Shown here one piece after another: positions 17,562 to 25,600 of a stretch of 39,361 nt of DNA. The stretch's first letter is position 1. Every line of letters begins with the position of its first letter. The notes beneath the pieces are model-generated. The model saw nothing but the letters and a program-made list of their open reading frames with translations. It was not told the origin of the DNA and did no database searches. The translations under genes and the position numbers were made by a program. The DNA is from Anaerolineae bacterium. Its GTDB lineage: Bacteria; Pseudomonadota; Alphaproteobacteria; DSM-16000; Inquilinaceae. The stretch is from positions 1-39,361 of the forward strand of contig JANQQD010000164.1 of the NCBI GenBank assembly GCA_028285185.1, in the 5' to 3' direction.

Positions 17562-17792
17562 ATGATGCGCATTCTCCGTAGTCGACCCGCTCGCTCCGCG
17601 CTGCTGACGTGGGTCGCCATCTGGCCGCTGATCACAGCACTCCTGATCCTGGGTGAGCCTGTGCTGGCGGCCCTGCCCTTGCCGGTCAGGACGCTGCTGC
17701 TGACCGGCGTCCTCGTGCCGCTCATGAGCTTCGTCGTGATGCCGCGCCTGACGCGTCTCGCCGACACGCTGCTCGGCAAGGCGGCGGCCTGA
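17562..17792 (+). CDS. Small two-helix membrane protein, similar to the C-terminal domain of ABM-family proteins
   Basis: A 76-residue protein with two hydrophobic segments (about residues 13-35 and 41-65) and positive ends. The pattern TWVAIWPLITALL, ALPLPVRTLLLTGVLVPLMSFVVMPRLTRL closely resembles, from memory, the two-helix C-terminal extension of membrane-bound antibiotic-biosynthesis-monooxygenase-like (ABM) proteins; here the ABM domain is absent. It begins 3 bases after the first NTF2-like gene, with GGAGGG upstream. It may tether or partner the NTF2-like proteins at the inner membrane; this is inference. Confidence 0.8.
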   Translation: MMRILRSRPARSALLTWVAIWPLITALLILGEPVLAALPLPVRTLLLTGVLVPLMSFVVMPRLTRLADTLLGKAAA

Positions 17793-17822
17793 CAGGACAT
17801 TCAAGAGGTTTGGAGACCGACC

Positions 17823-17915
17823 ATGTTCACACAGAGAATCGCAGTCGAGATCGCTATCGGCGTCGTTGCCGCCGCTGCCTTCGCCCTGAGCACCATCATG
17901 GCCGCGGGAGTCTGA
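17823..17915 (+). CDS. 30-residue single-helix membrane miniprotein
   Basis: The frame encodes MFTQRIAVEIAIGVVAAAAF followed by ALSTIMAAGV, that is one hydrophobic helix with a short charged start. It is preceded by TTGGAG at suitable spacing, lies 30 bases after the two-helix membrane gene, and stops 3 bases before the next ATG. Position and spacing argue that it is translated. I know of no named family; comparable miniproteins often stabilise membrane complexes. Confidence 0.6.
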   Translation: MFTQRIAVEIAIGVVAAAAFALSTIMAAGV

Positions 17916-17918
17916 GAG

Positions 17919-18386
17919 ATGACCGAAGACCAAGATGCCATCCGCGAACGCACGCTGACCTGGGTAGCAAGCTGGCGGACGAGCCCTGAGGAGCCGTTCG
18001 ACCTGGATCGGGTCCAGCACATCTATGCCCGGGACGACACGTTCTCATCCTTCGACTTCGCCCGTCCGCATGACGGCTTTGCGGACTGGGCCGGCGCGGC
18101 GGCCTATTACCGGAAGTTCATGGCTGTGCCCGAAACCTGGCGGCTCGAGGCCGGTGACGACCTTCGGGTCCATCTCCGAGGATCCGTCGCATGGTCGACG
18201 GTATCGCTGAAGGGTCGCGGCACGCTGGCCGACGGCACCGTGATCGATATGCCCGAAGCCCGCGTGACGCTGATCTTCGAGAAGCGCGAGGGAGAATGGC
18301 TGATCGTGCACGAACACGGCTCCTCCGCCCTACCGTTCCCGGACGAAGAGATTACGAAGCGGATGCTCGGTGTTGTGACCTTCTAA
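17919..18386 (+). CDS. NTF2-like (SnoaL-like) domain protein, copy 2
   Basis: A 155-residue NTF2-like protein. Its N-terminal helix (TLTWVASWRTSPEEPFD) and C-terminal strands (VTLIFEKREGEWLIVHEHGSS) match the first NTF2-like protein of the operon, so the two are probably products of a duplication that could form a heterodimer. Its start follows the miniprotein stop by 3 bases. Function is not assignable; related proteins include small enzymes that act on steroids, polyketides or aromatic compounds. Confidence 0.87.
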   Translation: MTEDQDAIRERTLTWVASWRTSPEEPFDLDRVQHIYARDDTFSSFDFARPHDGFADWAGAAAYYRKFMAVPETWRLEAGDDLRVHLRGSVAWSTVSLKGRGTLADGTVIDMPEARVTLIFEKREGEWLIVHEHGSSALPFPDEEITKRMLGVVTF

Positions 18387-18493
18387 GATCTCATCCGCGC
18401 CCGGGCCTCAACGACGGCCCGGGCGCTGTTGCATAAGAGTTTGCCGAGCGCGCTCATGACAGCAGTGCGGACAATAGCGTTACTCGGCACATC
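18383..18493 (-). pseudogene. C-terminal remnant of a mannitol dehydrogenase family (uxuB-like) gene
   Basis: The minus strand encodes DVPSNAIVRTAVMSALGKLL followed by CNSARAVVEARA. It aligns with the end of the intact uxuB product 2.7 kb away (DLPHNAIFRTAVISALGTLL, HNGARAAVAAQA), and the DNA is also similar (shared TGCCGAGCGCGCT). Nothing of the catalytic part precedes it; the upstream frame soon leaves the similarity, possibly through a frameshift. It is a decayed second copy, not a working gene. Its stop codon overlaps the stop of the NTF2-like gene on the other strand. Confidence 0.7.
18397..18426 (+). terminator. Strong hairpin after the NTF2 operon
   Basis: A perfect 11-bp GC stem (GCGCCCGGGCC / GGCCCGGGCGC, loop TCAACGAC) starts 11 bases after the stop of the second NTF2-like gene. 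There is no real U-tract (TGTTGCAT follows), so it would be a weak intrinsic terminator or an mRNA-stabilising hairpin. It sits inside the uxuB remnant. Confidence 0.55.
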
Positions 18494-18694
18494 CTGACCG
18501 GATGACGCCCGCCCAACCAGACGCACCCCTAAAGAATACTTCGCAGATATTCTTAAAATACGAGATGCCCGAGCACGATCGGAGAGCGTGACGACAGTTA
18601 GCCGCTGACGCCGCCGGTCGGCTACGGATCGGTGCACGGGCTCACAACTGCTAAGATCATCCCCTCCATTCACGTCGCCCAATGAGGAGAGGAT

Positions 18695-21154
18695 ATGCGC
18701 GTGCGCACCCGTGCTTCTTGGACAAAGGCGTTGACCCTGCTTTTGACCCTGGTCGCGCTCCTGCCGGTGGGGGCTTCCGCGCAGCCGGCGGCCGAACAGC
18801 CGCTGCCATCGGAGGACTTCCCGCTTCGCCCGCCCGATACCTCCAGCCCACGCGATACGCTGCAAAGCTATCTTTCGGAAGCTAACCCTGCGATCGAGGG
18901 ACTGCTCAGCGGTCAACCGGATCAGCTGGCCATCGGTCGTGCAACGGCGGTTATGGATTTCAGCACATCCGTTGACGGAAACACCTGGGAAGCCCGCGTA
19001 CGAGGCTTGGTGCTGCTGAAGGAGATCCTCAACCGAACCGCTTTGCCGCGTAACGGAGATATCCCCGGCGACACAGAAGTGGCTGCGGACGACATCACGG
19101 ACTGGCGGATTCCCGACACGACCATCACGATTGCCTTGGTTGAGGAAGGCCCTCGCGCCGGAGAGTTCCTGTTTTCGGCACGGACCGTCGAGCAACTTGA
19201 AAGGTCCTATCGGCAGGTACGACATCTGCCATCTGAGCCCGGCGCCGCCGATGCCTTTGAGACGCTGTTCGGCGGGGACGAAACGATGCCCCCACGGCGG
19301 CACACGATACAGGACCGCCTTCGGCCCGTTGATACATCGAGCCCCCTGGCGACGTTCGAAGGGTTGTTGGAAAGCATCAATCGCGCATACGCGCTGGTCA
19401 TGGAAGCCCAGGCGGCGACTGACCTCAGCAGAGACGAGCTCCTGGCAATCGAAAGAACCGCAGACAGCCTGTTGCAGCGTGCGGCATTGACGCTTGATCT
19501 CAGTGAGGTTCCGGATGCGTTGCGCGCGGATTTCGGCGTCGAAGCCGCCCTTCAGTTGAAAGAGATCTTTGACCGGATGCCCCTTCCCCCGCTGGACGCC
19601 ATCCCCAATGCGCAGGTGGTGGAAGCGGCAAGGAGGGGAGAATCCCTGTCGCTATGGGCGGGCGACGAGCCGCTCCGCTGGCGGTACCCGAACACCGCGA
19701 TAGACATTGTCCAGGTCACGGATGGAGACGGGCAGGGTCAGTTCCTGTTCAGCGCCCGAAGCATTCGCAACCTCGCAGACTATTATGAAGAGGCCAGGGA
19801 TTTTCCGCACCGACTGGTACAAGGCGGCAATATCGAGATGCTCTATGGTTCACCGGAGCTCTCTCCAGATTTCTATCAATATTATACTTCTTCGCCAGGG
19901 CATTTGATCACAAGCACAAGCGTTCTGGGGCAATTGGTGAGCGGCCTGCCGGATTGGCTCAAGACCTCCTACGGCGAACAGACGCTCTGGCAGTGGATCG
20001 GCCTTGTGATCACAGTCCTGATCGGTTCCACCGTCGTGTACGTCACCTTCCGCATTTTCGGGCGGCCGGCATTTCGCCGGGGATTAAGGGCGGCGTGGCT
20101 TGCAGCCCTGCCGCCCTTGCTTGTCGCGGCAACGGTCTTCGTCCTCGGCCGCTTCATCGACGAGAACCTCAACATCACCGGCGCGGTCCTGGCCTTCGTG
20201 GCTGCGTCCGCCACCATTCTCATCCTCACCCTGGTCGCCTGGTCCACCTATGCGCTCTCTCGTGCGACCGCGGAAACCGTCATCGCATCGCGCGCCATCA
20301 AGGATGGCACAAGCGATGCGACGATGATGCGGATCGCTTCCCGCGTTGTGGGGTTCGTGTTGGCCGCCGGCATTCTGATCTGGGGCATTCGCCATCTGGG
20401 CGCGGACCTGATCCCGTTGTTGGCGGGTCTCGGCGTCGGCGGCCTAGCCGTGGCGTTGGCGGCACAGCGGACCTTCGCGAACCTGATCGGCAGCTTGATC
20501 CTCTTCGTCAACAAGCCGGTTCAGGTCGGCGACTTCTGCAGGTACGGCGACCAAATCGGCACGGTGGAGTCTATCGGGCTGATTTCGACCCGCATCCGCT
20601 CATTGGAACGGACGGTCGTCACCGTGCCGAATGCCGAGTTCTCCGAGATCAAGCTGGACAACTTCGCTGTACGGGACCAAAGGCTGCTGAGCACGGTGCT
20701 CCAGCTTCGATACGAGACGACGCCCGCGCAGATGCGCTACGTCCTCGCCAATCTCCGTGAAATGCTGCTCGGTCATCCGATGGTCACGCCCGAGCCTGCA
20801 CGGGTGCGCTTCTCGAACTTCGGGGCCTATTCGAAGGACCTGGAGATCTTCGCCTATCTCAGGTGCCAAGACCAGGATGCCTTCTGCGCCATCAAAGAGG
20901 ACATCTTCCTTCGCATAGACGACATCGTCGCCGAGTCCGGTTCGGGTTTCGCGTTTCCATCCCAAACGGCCTATCTCACGCGCGATCAAGGCGTGGACAC
21001 GGCAAAGGCGGACGACGCGGCGAGGCGCGTCGAAGAGTGGCGGGTCCGAGGAAAGCTGCCGTTCCCGGAGTTCGAGGAGGAAGAACGCGAACGACTGGAG
21101 GATATTCTCGACTACCCGCCCAAGGGATCACCGCACCACCAGTCGCGCGTTTGA
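18695..21154 (+). CDS. MscS-family mechanosensitive channel with duplicated periplasmic domain
   Basis: An 819-residue channel, much longer than E. coli MscS (286). A signal peptide (cleavage near residue 30) is followed by two copies of a periplasmic module, residues 42-178 and 208-371 (shared DTSSP, LKEI, GEFLFSAR/GQFLFSAR). There are about four membrane helices at 432-565, then the pore helix LLAGLGVGGLAVALAAQRTF (575-594), and the MscS beta domain and cytoplasmic vestibule to the end. It releases solutes on hypo-osmotic shock. GAGGAGAGG precedes the ATG. It seems monocistronic. Confidence 0.93.
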   Translation: MRVRTRASWTKALTLLLTLVALLPVGASAQPAAEQPLPSEDFPLRPPDTSSPRDTLQSYLSEANPAIEGLLSGQPDQLAIGRATAVMDFSTSVDGNTWEARVRGLVLLKEILNRTALPRNGDIPGDTEVAADDITDWRIPDTTITIALVEEGPRAGEFLFSARTVEQLERSYRQVRHLPSEPGAADAFETLFGGDETMPPRRHTIQDRLRPVDTSSPLATFEGLLESINRAYALVMEAQAATDLSRDELLAIERTADSLLQRAALTLDLSEVPDALRADFGVEAALQLKEIFDRMPLPPLDAIPNAQVVEAARRGESLSLWAGDEPLRWRYPNTAIDIVQVTDGDGQGQFLFSARSIRNLADYYEEARDFPHRLVQGGNIEMLYGSPELSPDFYQYYTSSPGHLITSTSVLGQLVSGLPDWLKTSYGEQTLWQWIGLVITVLIGSTVVYVTFRIFGRPAFRRGLRAAWLAALPPLLVAATVFVLGRFIDENLNITGAVLAFVAASATILILTLVAWSTYALSRATAETVIASRAIKDGTSDATMMRIASRVVGFVLAAGILIWGIRHLGADLIPLLAGLGVGGLAVALAAQRTFANLIGSLILFVNKPVQVGDFCRYGDQIGTVESIGLISTRIRSLERTVVTVPNAEFSEIKLDNFAVRDQRLLSTVLQLRYETTPAQMRYVLANLREMLLGHPMVTPEPARVRFSNFGAYSKDLEIFAYLRCQDQDAFCAIKEDIFLRIDDIVAESGSGFAFPSQTAYLTRDQGVDTAKADDAARRVEEWRVRGKLPFPEFEEEERERLEDILDYPPKGSPHHQSRV

Positions 21155-21182
21155 GGGGGCGGGACGGAGACACCTGCGTCGG

Positions 21183-22664
21183 TCAGACCCGTGCCTGCGC
21201 CGCGACGGCCGCCCGCGCGCCGTTGTGCAGCAGGGTGCCGAGCGCGCTGATCACCGCAGTTCGGAAGATCGCGTTGTGCGGAAGATCGTCGCCGAACACG
21301 GCCTTCACGGAGAACAGGGCATCGGCCAGGGCCGCCGGGTTGCGGCCTGCCTGGTCGGCGAGGCGGCGCAGTTCGGCGGCCAGGGGGTCGGAGACCTCAA
21401 TGGGCCGACCGGCCTCGTCGATGCCGGTCACGTAGCGCATCCAGCCGGCAACGGCGAGCGCGATGCGGCCTGCCGATTTGCCTGCGGCCAGGCGTTCGCG
21501 GGCCGTGTCCAGCAGGCGCTGCGGCAGCTTCTGCGTTCCGTCCATGGCGATCTGCCAGGTGCGGTGCTTGAGGCCGGGATTGGCGAAGCGTTTCAACAGC
21601 GCGGCCTTGTAGCCGGCCAAATCGGCGCCCGGCGGGACCTGCAGCGTAGGTGCGACCTCGCGATCCATCAGGTCACCCACCAGCTTCACGAAGGCGGGAT
21701 CGGCCATGGTCTCCTCGATCGTCTCATAGCCGGCGAGATAGCCGAGATAGGCCATAGTCGAATGGCTGCCGTTCAACAGGCGCAGTTTCATGTGCTCATA
21801 CGGCGCGACATCATCCACCAGCTCGGCGCCTACCTGCTCCCAAGATGGACGACCGGCAACGAACCGATCCTCGATCACCCATTGCGTGAAAGGCTCAGTC
21901 ATCACCGGCCAGGCATCCGCCAGCCCTAGCCGGGCATCGATGGCCGACCGGTCGGCATCGGTCGTCGCCGGCACGATGCGGTCGACCATGGTGGACGGGA
22001 ACGGGACCTCGCGCTCGATCCAGGCGGCAAGGCCCGGATCGACCCGTTCGGCGAACGCCAGGACCAGCCCGGCGAGCGTCCGGCCGTTAGCCGGCAGGTT
22101 GTCGCAGGTGAGCGGCGTGAACGGCGGCAGGGCTGCCAGCCAGCGACGCTGCAGCCCGCCCACCAGGTACCCGATCGCTGTGCGCGGACGGTCAGGGTTG
22201 GCGAGATCATGGCGGATGCCGGGATCGTCCAGCATCAGTTCGCCCGTCGCCGGGTCGTGGCAGTACCCCTTCTCGGTCACGGTCAGCGTCACAATCCGGG
22301 TCTCAGTTGCCGCGAGACGATCCAGAACCGCATCCGGCTCTTCAGGCGCCACTAGCACTTCGCGGATCGCGCCAACCACACGCAGCCGATCCGGCTCGTT
22401 GCTGCGTTCAGCCAGCGTATAGAGCCCGTCTTGCGGCGCCAGAGCATCGCGCGTGTCGGGCCGCCGCAGGCTGACTCCGGACACCGCCCAGTCGCCGCCC
22501 TCGTCAGCCATGACCATGTCGGTGTATACGGCCTGGTGGGCGCGCTGGAACGCGCCGATGCCGAGATGGACGATGCCCATTCCGACACGGTCTCGGTCGT
22601 AGCCGGGCCGGGCGATGTCCGCCGGCAGCCGGTCAAGCGTGTCATTGCAAAGGCGCGCGGTCAT
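21183..22664 (-). CDS. uxuB: D-mannonate oxidoreductase / fructuronate reductase (mannitol dehydrogenase family)
   Basis: A 493-residue NAD-dependent long-chain polyol dehydrogenase. It shows the N-terminal nucleotide-binding GIVHLGIGAFQRAHQAVY and the catalytic K-x-N-x-x-H signature in KLRLLNGSHS. UxuB interconverts D-fructuronate and D-mannonate, between UxaC and ManD. ATG 22664 overlaps the dctM stop (ATGA); the much longer open frame upstream is a shadow of dctM. Tagaturonate reductase (UxaB) is a close relative, but linkage to manD favours UxuB, and the enzyme might serve both. It is the last gene of the operon. Confidence 0.9.
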   Translation of the reverse strand: MTARLCNDTLDRLPADIARPGYDRDRVGMGIVHLGIGAFQRAHQAVYTDMVMADEGGDWAVSGVSLRRPDTRDALAPQDGLYTLAERSNEPDRLRVVGAIREVLVAPEEPDAVLDRLAATETRIVTLTVTEKGYCHDPATGELMLDDPGIRHDLANPDRPRTAIGYLVGGLQRRWLAALPPFTPLTCDNLPANGRTLAGLVLAFAERVDPGLAAWIEREVPFPSTMVDRIVPATTDADRSAIDARLGLADAWPVMTEPFTQWVIEDRFVAGRPSWEQVGAELVDDVAPYEHMKLRLLNGSHSTMAYLGYLAGYETIEETMADPAFVKLVGDLMDREVAPTLQVPPGADLAGYKAALLKRFANPGLKHRTWQIAMDGTQKLPQRLLDTARERLAAGKSAGRIALAVAGWMRYVTGIDEAGRPIEVSDPLAAELRRLADQAGRNPAALADALFSVKAVFGDDLPHNAIFRTAVISALGTLLHNGARAAVAAQARV

Positions 22665-23941
22665 CCGAGCCAGTCCACCAGCGTCATCGCAATGGCCGGA
22701 ACGTAGGTCACCAGCATCAGCGCCACCAGATGGGCCGCATAGAACGGCCAGATCGTCTTGAGCGGTTCTTCCACCTTTATCTTGCCGACGGCACAGCCGA
22801 CGAACAGCACAGTGCCAACCGGCGGCGTGATCAATCCTAAGCCCAGGTTCATGATCAGCACGATGCCGAACTGCACCGGGTCCATGCCCAGCTCTGCCGC
22901 CACCGGCAGGAAGATCGGCGTGGTGATGACGATCAGCGGCGCCATGTCCATGAAGGTGCCGAGGAACAGCAGGATCACGTTGATCGTCAACAGGATGACG
23001 TACTTGTTGTCGGACAGGCCTGTCAGCAGCTCCGACAGCATCAGCGGCACGCGGTTGGCGGCCATCATCCAGCCGAACGCCATGGCCGCGCCGATGATCA
23101 GCAGCACCATGGCCGTGGTCTTCACCGCGTTCACCGTCGCCAGCACGAAGGCGTCGAAGCTGAGCGACCGGTAGACGAAGATGGTGATCAACAGCGCATA
23201 GAGCGCCGCGATGCCCGACGCCTCCGTCGCCGTGAAAAAGCCGAAACGGACGCCGACGACGATGATCACGGCCGTGATCAGGCCCGGGATCGCCACGACG
23301 AAGGCAACCAAGAGCGGCATCCAGCCCGGGAAAGTGCCGGCGGGGTATTTGCGGCGGACTGCAATGGCGTAGGTGACGGCCATCAGGCAGAGCCCGACCA
23401 GCAGCCCCGGCACGATGCCGGCCAGAAACAGCGAGGCGACCGAAACGCCGCCGCCGGTGGCGATGGAAAACAGGATCAGGTTGTGGCTGGGCGGGATGAT
23501 CAGCCCGATCGTCGCCGACGAGATGGTGACGTTGACGGCGTAGTCCGAATGGTACCCCTGCTCGCGCATCTTGGGCACCAGCACGGAGCCGAGGGCCGAG
23601 ACATCGGCAACGGCGGACCCGGAAATGCCGCCGAACATGATGCTGGCCGCGACATTCACCAGGCCCAGGCCGCCGCGCAGATGGCCGATGCCAGCGACGG
23701 CGAAGTTGATCAGCTTGTCGGCGATCTTGCCCTGCAGCATCAGCTCGCCGGCATAGATGAAGCATGGTATCGCCAGCAGTGAGAACACGTTCATGCCGGA
23801 CGAGATGCGCTGGATCACCACGGTCGGCGGCAGCCCCATGGCGAAGGCGCAGGCGAAGGCAGCCGCGCCCAGCGCGAAAGCCACCGGCACACCCAGCACC
23901 AGCAGCACGGCAAAGGTGCCGAAAAGGGCTATCAGCTCCAT
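22661..23941 (-). CDS. dctM: TRAP transporter large permease (DctM type), hexuronate
   Basis: A 426-residue membrane protein with the continuous hydrophobic profile of the TRAP large subunit. Family features include PCFIYAGELMLQGKIADKL, the GGISGSAVADVSALG segment, IIPPSHNLILFSIATG, and the C-terminal LGLITPPVGTVLFVGCAVG. It is the main sodium-coupled translocating subunit. It overlaps dctQ by 10 bases and uxuB by 4, so the three are translationally coupled. Surrounding uxaC, uxuB and manD make a hexuronate (glucuronate, galacturonate or fructuronate) the likely substrate. Confidence 0.94.
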   Translation of the reverse strand: MELIALFGTFAVLLVLGVPVAFALGAAAFACAFAMGLPPTVVIQRISSGMNVFSLLAIPCFIYAGELMLQGKIADKLINFAVAGIGHLRGGLGLVNVAASIMFGGISGSAVADVSALGSVLVPKMREQGYHSDYAVNVTISSATIGLIIPPSHNLILFSIATGGGVSVASLFLAGIVPGLLVGLCLMAVTYAIAVRRKYPAGTFPGWMPLLVAFVVAIPGLITAVIIVVGVRFGFFTATEASGIAALYALLITIFVYRSLSFDAFVLATVNAVKTTAMVLLIIGAAMAFGWMMAANRVPLMLSELLTGLSDNKYVILLTINVILLFLGTFMDMAPLIVITTPIFLPVAAELGMDPVQFGIVLIMNLGLGLITPPVGTVLFVGCAVGKIKVEEPLKTIWPFYAAHLVALMLVTYVPAIAMTLVDWLG

Positions 23942-24474
23942 GTGCGCTTGACCTCCCGGCCGGAGAGCGTGCGCAGCAGGATCTCAATGGCGAAGATGGC
24001 GATCAGCGCCCCGCCGATCGGGAAGGGCAGATAGCGCAAGCCCACCGGCAGCCCGACCGTGGGAATGGTCTGGTTCCAGGTCGATTGCACCATCTGGCTG
24101 CCGTAACAGACCAGCAGGATGCCGACGGCGGCCACTGCGAGATTGATGATGATATCGACGACCAGGCGAACCGAAGCCGGCAGCCGGTCGCGCACAAAGA
24201 CCAGGCCGATATGCATCTGGTAGCGCACGCCGATCGCAGCACCCAGCAGGCTGTACCAGAACATGATCAGCACCGACGAGGTCTCCGACCAATCGGGCGT
24301 GTCGTTCAGGACGCGACGCGCGAAGACGTGCCAGCCGATGATCAGGGTCATGGTCACCAGGCCTATGCCTGAGAACCAGAGCACGACCCGGCCGACCAAG
24401 TCGAACACGTCGGACGCGACGGCGAACGCACGAGCGACGCCGCGTGGGCCGGGGGTCTGATCAGGGTCGGTCAT
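23932..24474 (-). CDS. dctQ: TRAP transporter small permease (DctQ type)
   Basis: A 180-residue protein with four predicted membrane helices. The family's second helix is seen as WHVFARRVLNDTPDWSETSSVLIMFWYSLLGAAIGVRYQMHIG. The small subunit pairs with DctM and helps dock the receptor. The N-terminal 20 residues are hydrophilic. It lies 67 bases after the receptor gene and overlaps dctM. Confidence 0.93.
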   Translation of the reverse strand: MTDPDQTPGPRGVARAFAVASDVFDLVGRVVLWFSGIGLVTMTLIIGWHVFARRVLNDTPDWSETSSVLIMFWYSLLGAAIGVRYQMHIGLVFVRDRLPASVRLVVDIIINLAVAAVGILLVCYGSQMVQSTWNQTIPTVGLPVGLRYLPFPIGGALIAIFAIEILLRTLSGREVKRTWS

Positions 24475-24541
24475 TGAAGAAACGTAGCGGTGAACGGGGG
24501 GCGACCGCCGAAGCCGCCGGCCCCCTGTCCCGTTTCGCTGC

Positions 24542-25528
24542 TTACGGCATTGCCTGGATGCGATCGACCAGATCCTGCAGCTCCGGCGTGGTCACGAACT
24601 GCTCATAGACCGGGCCCATCGCGTCGATGAAGGGCTGCTTGTCGACCTCTTCAACGATCTCGTTGCCGTTGCCCACGACGACGTCCCGCGAGGCCGCGAC
24701 ACGTGCATCCCACAGCTCGCGCATGTAAGGCACCGACAGGGCGGCCGCCTTCATGACCAGATCCTGGTCGCTCTCGCTCAGGCCGTCCCAGACGATCTTC
24801 GACATCATCAGGATTTCCGGCGACAGAGAGTGCTGGTCGAGCGTGTAGTAGTTCGCCACCTCGAAGTGCCGGGTGGACTCATAGGACGGCCAGTTGTTCT
24901 CCGCCCCGTCGATCACGCCCGTGCGCAGCGCGTCGTAGACTTGGCCGAATTCCATCGGCGTGGCGTTGGCGCCCAGAGCCTCGACCATGGAGACGAACAG
25001 GTCGGAGTTCTGCACGCGGATGCGCAAGCCTTCCATGTCTTCCGGCGAATTGATCGGCCGGACGGTGTTGTAGAACGACCGCGCGCCGCTGTCGTAGAAG
25101 GCAAGGCCGACCATGCCGTGCGGCTCCAGCGCTGCCATGATCTGCTGCCCGATCTCGCCGTCCATGGCGCGGTGCATGTGGTCGATGGACCGGAAGATGT
25201 ACGGCAGCGACGGGATCGCCGTTTCCGGCACGATGTTGTTCAGCGGCGCCAGGTTGACGCGATTGATGTCGAGCGCGCCGATAATGGTCTGCTCGATCGT
25301 ATCCCGCTCTTCACCCAGCTGCCGGCCGGGATAGGTCTCGATGGTGATGCGCCCGCTGGTCCAGTCGGACAAGAGCTGACCCATGTAGTCGACGGCCTGC
25401 ACCGTGGGATAGTCGGCATCGTGGGTGTCGGCCGCGCGGAAGACGATGTCGTCGGCCGACGCCGCGGTCATGAACAGCCCGACCGCGGTGGCCGCGGCCA
25501 GGGCGGAAAGCCTGGTGACTGGTGTCAT
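24542..25528 (-). CDS. dctP: TRAP transporter periplasmic receptor (DctP type), hexuronate
   Basis: A 328-residue binding protein with a signal peptide (cleavage after ASA, about residue 25) and the DctP fold. The carboxylate-binding arginine lies in MEGLRIRVQNS, and GVIDGAENNWPSYESTRHFEVANYYT is characteristic. It delivers an acidic sugar to DctQM. It sits between uxaC and dctQ in the same orientation, and a CCTCC-type ribosome complement precedes the ATG (GGAGGAAAC on the minus strand). Exact ligand is inferred from neighbours. Confidence 0.93.
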   Translation of the reverse strand: MTPVTRLSALAAATAVGLFMTAASADDIVFRAADTHDADYPTVQAVDYMGQLLSDWTSGRITIETYPGRQLGEERDTIEQTIIGALDINRVNLAPLNNIVPETAIPSLPYIFRSIDHMHRAMDGEIGQQIMAALEPHGMVGLAFYDSGARSFYNTVRPINSPEDMEGLRIRVQNSDLFVSMVEALGANATPMEFGQVYDALRTGVIDGAENNWPSYESTRHFEVANYYTLDQHSLSPEILMMSKIVWDGLSESDQDLVMKAAALSVPYMRELWDARVAASRDVVVGNGNEIVEEVDKQPFIDAMGPVYEQFVTTPELQDLVDRIQAMP

Positions 25529-25600
25529 GGTGTTGTTTCCTCCTTCACCTTGGGTGCCTTGCCCGGTGCTCCCGTAATGCCGTGGGTCGCCCCACCTCCC

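Noticed and set aside
22665-23987. Open frame extending uxuB upstream to a 934-residue protein
   Set aside because: The extension is out of frame with, and antisense-free on the same strand as, dctM; its residues are Arg/Gly/His-rich shadow sequence. The uxuB ATG overlaps the dctM stop.
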